24,571 nucleotides of DNA from an uncultured Collinsella sp. (lineage in GTDB: Bacteria; Actinomycetota; Coriobacteriia; Coriobacteriales; Coriobacteriaceae): the NCBI GenBank assembly GCA_958429225.1, contig CAUAJB010000028.1:1-24571 (forward strand), read 5' to 3'. The stretch's first letter is position 1; each line of letters begins with the position of its first letter. The translations under genes and the position numbers were made by a program. A model generated the notes under the pieces. It saw only the letters and a list, made by a program, of their open reading frames with translations, did not search any database and was not told where the DNA came from. This document shows positions 22,079-24,571 of this stretch, piece after piece.

Positions 22079-22810
22079 CTAGTGCAGAATCTTGGACAGG
22101 AACTCGCGACAGCGCGGGTTCTCGGGGTTATCGAAGAAGTGCTCGGGCGTGCCCTCCTCCAGAATGCGGCCGTCCTCCATAAAGATGACGCGGTCGGCCA
22201 CCTGGCGCGCAAAGCCCATCTCATGCGTCACGCAGATCATGGTGATGTCCTCCTGCGCGAGCTCGATCATGACGTCCAGAACTTCCTGGACCATCTCGGG
22301 GTCGAGTGCCGAGGTCGGCTCGTCAAACAGGATGATGGGCTGCTTGGTGCACAGGGCACGGGCGATGGCGATGCGCTGCTGCTGACCGCCCGAGAGATTC
22401 TGCGGATACTCGCCGGCCTTATGCGCCATGCCGACACGCTTGAGCGCGGCGATAGCGATCTCGGTCGCCTCCTCCTTGCTCTTCTTTTGTAGCTTGATGG
22501 GCGCGAGCGTCAGGTTGCCCAGCACCGTCATGTTGGGATACAGGTTGAACTGCTGAAACACCATGGAGCTATACTTGCGAGCCATCTCCAGGTGGTTCTT
22601 TTTGGTGAGCGGCGTACCGTCGATGACGACCTCGCCCGACGTGGGCTCCTCCAGATAATCGACGCAACGGATGAGCGTCGACTTACCCGAACCGGAAGGC
22701 CCGATCATTACGAGCTTCTCGCCGCGCTTGACGGTGAGGTTGATATCTTTGAGCACATGCAGGTCGCCAAAGTACTTGTTGAGATGCTTGATCTCGATCA
22801 TGTCTGCCAT
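22079..22810 (-). CDS. glnQ: Amino-acid ABC transporter ATP-binding protein
   Basis: This 243-residue ATPase drives the importer. It has Walker A GPSGSGKST (38-46), FQQFNLYPNMTVLGNL with the Q-loop, signature LSGGQQQRIAIARAL (139-153), Walker B IILFDEPTSALDP (159-171) and switch His195 in CVTHEMGFA. This matches the polar amino-acid (GlnQ/HisP) class. Start 22810 follows AAGGGACATTC. It is the first gene of the operon: ATPase, binding protein, permease, permease. A possible -10 box lies at 22846-22851. Confidence 0.95.
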   Translation of the reverse strand: MADMIEIKHLNKYFGDLHVLKDINLTVKRGEKLVMIGPSGSGKSTLIRCVDYLEEPTSGEVVIDGTPLTKKNHLEMARKYSSMVFQQFNLYPNMTVLGNLTLAPIKLQKKSKEEATEIAIAALKRVGMAHKAGEYPQNLSGGQQQRIAIARALCTKQPIILFDEPTSALDPEMVQEVLDVMIELAQEDITMICVTHEMGFARQVADRVIFMEDGRILEEGTPEHFFDNPENPRCREFLSKILH

Positions 22811-22845
22811 GAATGTCCCTTCCCTGCGTTTACACGAGTTGAACT

Positions 22846-22851
22846 ATTGTA
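22846..22851 (-). promoter_or_regulatory. Possible -10 element of the amino-acid transporter operon
   Basis: TACAAT occurs on the minus strand 36 bases before the ATPase start. No good -35 box lies 17 bases upstream, so this is weak. Confidence 0.35.
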
Positions 22852-22931
22852 CGGAAAGAACCACGTTTTCGCAGCCCACACTACATTCCCGTAAAGAACC
22901 CGCAACCTTCCACCTGCTCGTCGGCACCTAG

Positions 22932-22996
22932 TCATTGGGGACAGACTTAAATGAGTACCTGCTCATTGGGCACTCATTTAAGCCCGTCCCCAATGA
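22932..22996. repeat. 25-bp near-perfect inverted repeat with GGGGACAG
   Basis: The arms 22932-22956 and 22972-22996 are reverse complements over 25 bases with two mismatches. The left arm reads TCATTGGGGACAGACTTAAA and ends ATGAGT. The 15-base loop contains another CTCATTGGG. It lies upstream of the transporter operon, in a gap with no gene, and is the longest member of the palindrome family. Confidence 0.8.
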
Positions 22997-23082
22997 GCGC
23001 CCGCGGGGGACGCCCTTCCTCCAACCGCCCTTGTTGAGCATAAGTCAGCGAAAACCGTACACGCGAGCAAGGTGACGTGAAA

Positions 23083-23114
23083 TGAAAGGGCGCAGACCTT
23101 ATGGTCGCGCCCTT
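23083..23114 (-). terminator. Intrinsic terminator of the YqeY gene
   Basis: On the minus strand AAGGGCGC (23107-23114) pairs with GCGCCCTT (23086-23093). GACC pairs with GGTC inside it around an ATAA loop with one bulged base. TTTCATTT follows. Confidence 0.75.
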
Positions 23115-23162
23115 GAAATTGAACGTCAGATTGCCGCGTGTGCGGGTTTGCAGCGTCGAGCC

Positions 23163-23190
23163 GTTACGCGGTTTGGTAAAACCGCGTAAC
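23163..23190. repeat. 12-bp perfect hairpin just after the YqeY stop
   Basis: GTTACGCGGTTT (23163-23174) pairs with AAACCGCGTAAC (23179-23190) around a four-base loop. It begins three bases after the YqeY stop codon (minus strand) and precedes the terminator. No T-run follows; it could protect the 3' end of the transcript. Confidence 0.6.
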
Positions 23191-23193
23191 AAA

Positions 23194-23637
23194 TTACGCC
23201 AATTTTGCTCCGACGATCTTTGCCGCGGCCGGCTTGTCGAAGTTGCCGCCGGTGGCCTTGCCGAGTGCACCCATAACCTGGCCCATCTGCTTCTTGGACG
23301 TGGCACCCAGCTCGGCGATAACCTGCTCGATCAGGGCCTCGAGCTCCTCACCCGAAACCTGCGCGGGCAGCAGGCTCTCCAGAATCTTGACCTGCTCGGT
23401 CAGGTTGTCGGTACGCTCTTGGTCGGTACCGGCCTTGATGGACATCTCCAACGTCTCGCTCGTCTGCTTAATCAAACGCTTGATCATGCTGTTGACGTCT
23501 TCCTCGGTCACATCGCGGCGCTCGTTGACCTCGATATTCTTCACCTCGGCCTTGACCTGGCGAATGATGGACAGGCGAACCTTGTCCTTGGCCTTCATGG
23601 CCGCGATCATTTCCTTCTGCAGCTCTTCGTTGGTCAT
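23194..23637 (-). CDS. yqeY: GatB/YqeY domain protein
   Basis: The 147-residue product has the complete YqeY pattern: a helical N-terminus (MTNEELQKEMIAAMKAKDKVRLSIIRQVKAEVKNIEVNERRDVTEEDVNSMIKRLIKQ), then EQVKILESLLPAQVSGEELEALIEQVIAELGATSKKQMGQVMGALGKATGGNFD. It resembles the tail domain of GatB that binds tRNA, but stands alone. The function of free YqeY is not settled, though a tRNA or translation link is generally supposed. Start 23637 follows AGAGAGGATTTGCAG; a longer frame to 23673 has no ribosome site. It is 54 bases from the foldase stop and may be co-transcribed with it. Confidence 0.93.
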   Translation of the reverse strand: MTNEELQKEMIAAMKAKDKVRLSIIRQVKAEVKNIEVNERRDVTEEDVNSMIKRLIKQTSETLEMSIKAGTDQERTDNLTEQVKILESLLPAQVSGEELEALIEQVIAELGATSKKQMGQVMGALGKATGGNFDKPAAAKIVGAKLA

Positions 23638-23691
23638 CTGCAAATCCTCTCTAATAGCGTGGACGGCACTCACACGAGCGCCGCCCCATGA

Positions 23692-24571
23692 TTACTCAGT
23701 CGTCGACGAATCGTCGGTCGAACTCTTGGTGACGCCCTTCAGGCTGACGTTGTACGGCACGTCCTTGGGCATGGGGTTAACGGTGATGTCGGCATCCTTC
23801 TTGTACTGCTCCAGCCACTCGCTGTACGCGGTGCTGGCCGCTTGCGTCTTCACCACATTGGAAACGTACTTCTTGATGGCCTTGGGCACCTGGTTGATGT
23901 CATCGACCTGATTATCGACATGGAAGTAGTCGGTGCACTTGATGATGTGGTAACCATAGGTCGACTCGACGACGTCGCTCACGTCGCCCTTGTTGAGCCC
24001 CTCGAGCGCCGTCTGGTAGCTGTCGACGAAAGTGGTGAGCTTATCCCAGCCCACATCGCCCTTCTTCTCCTTGGAACCGGTGTCCTCGGAGTACTGCTCA
24101 ACGGCGTCCTCAAAGCTCAGCTCACCGGAGTTGATCTTGTCCAGGCACTCCTGTGCCTTGGCCTTGGCGGCAGCCTTGTCCTCGTCGGAAGCGTCGGAAT
24201 CAACCTTGATCAGGATGTTCGACGAACGGCGAGCATCGTTGTAGTTAGACAGGTTCTCGTTGATGTAATCGACGATCTCGCTGTCCTTGGGCTTGCTGGT
24301 GGGCGCCACGGCATCCTTGAGTTTCTGCTGCGCCAGGCTCTCCTTGAGCGAATCCTTGTAGGTGTCCTCGGTATAGCCGTAGGTCTTGAGGGTCTTCTTA
24401 AAGGCCTTGGCACCGCCCGCGCTCTTGCACGCGTCCTTCCAAGCCTTCTCGACCTCCTCGTCCGACACCGTCACGCCGTTCTCCTTCTGTGCCTGCTGAA
24501 GCAGAATCTGCTGCGTGTAGGAGTCGATGAGCTGCTTGCGGTACTTCTTGGGCGTGAGGTCGTTGTCAACC
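23692..24571 (-). CDS. PrsA/SurA-type parvulin peptidyl-prolyl isomerase, partial (N-terminus missing)
   Basis: The frame is open through the right edge, so only the C-terminal 292 residues are seen. It begins with VDNDLTPKKYRKQLIDSYTQ, a SurA/PrsA N-terminal chaperone region (helices up to about residue 110), followed by a PpiC-like domain (about residues 112-220): NILIKVDSDASDEDKAAAKAKAQECLDKINSGELSFEDAVEQYSED, then GDVGW and a TYGYHIIKCTDYF end. The usual first His of the parvulin site (HILxK) is Asn here. A Ser/Thr/Asp-rich tail follows. Such proteins are normally exported lipoproteins that fold secreted proteins outside the membrane; the signal lies beyond the window. It is upstream of yqeY in the same direction. 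Confidence 0.88.
   Translation of the reverse strand, partial: VDNDLTPKKYRKQLIDSYTQQILLQQAQKENGVTVSDEEVEKAWKDACKSAGGAKAFKKTLKTYGYTEDTYKDSLKESLAQQKLKDAVAPTSKPKDSEIVDYINENLSNYNDARRSSNILIKVDSDASDEDKAAAKAKAQECLDKINSGELSFEDAVEQYSEDTGSKEKKGDVGWDKLTTFVDSYQTALEGLNKGDVSDVVESTYGYHIIKCTDYFHVDNQVDDINQVPKAIKKYVSNVVKTQAASTAYSEWLEQYKKDADITVNPMPKDVPYNVSLKGVTKSSTDDSSTTE

Larger units (their letters stand above)
22811..23085. other. Intergenic region before the amino-acid transporter operon
   Basis: No gene is supported. The stretch holds the presumed promoter of the transporter operon and the long palindrome at 22932-22996. The remaining sequence to the YqeY terminator shows no further structure that I can support. 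Confidence 0.5.

Noticed and set aside
1..24571. CRISPR array or rRNA genes
   Set aside because: No regularly spaced repeats and no rRNA-like sequence were found.

Overview
The window looks like chromosome of a gut Coriobacteriia actinobacterium, most like Collinsella. This is an inference from high GC, the glmU-prs-pth block, a bifurcating NfnAB pair and the style of the proteins; no rRNA gene is present to confirm it. Two parts can be told apart.

Positions 1-3850 look like the end of an integrated genomic island that abuts the 3' end of an initiator tRNA gene (tRNA-fMet, minus strand, 3856-3932). The island carries small accessory genes: a DUF2958 protein, a DUF4268/PD-(D/E)XK-like protein whose frame breaks at an A-AAA-AAG heptamer, a 51-residue gene that overlaps it, and several hypotheticals. 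Between them lie dyad-rich non-coding stretches. No integrase is visible, and the island continues past the left edge.

Positions 3933-24571 are conserved housekeeping chromosome. CoaX (CoA synthesis, +) is followed by a minus-strand block: a BirA-like protein lacking the catalytic loop, a FolP-FolK fusion with a long low-complexity insertion, and a Sir2 deacetylase. Next come ExoIII (+) and a complete ECF transporter operon (minus strand: EcfT, double ATPase, S component). Divergent from EcfT are glmU, prs and pth (+), covering cell-wall precursor, PRPP and peptidyl-tRNA recycling. The pair nfnA-nfnB (+) supplies flavin-based electron bifurcation between NADH, NADPH and ferredoxin and has a structured 5' leader.

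The last part is on the minus strand: a cytidylate-kinase-like protein, a four-gene polar amino-acid ABC importer (ATPase, Tat/lipoprotein binding protein, two permeases), a YqeY protein, and a PrsA/SurA-type foldase cut by the right edge.

Several intergenic gaps hold long imperfect palindromes, many sharing a GGGACAG word. They form a dispersed repeat family that recurs across the housekeeping part. The least explained features are these palindromes, the palindrome-bounded 189-bp in-frame segment in the ECF ATPase linker, the FolP insertion, the loop-less BirA-like protein and the frame-broken genes of the island end.
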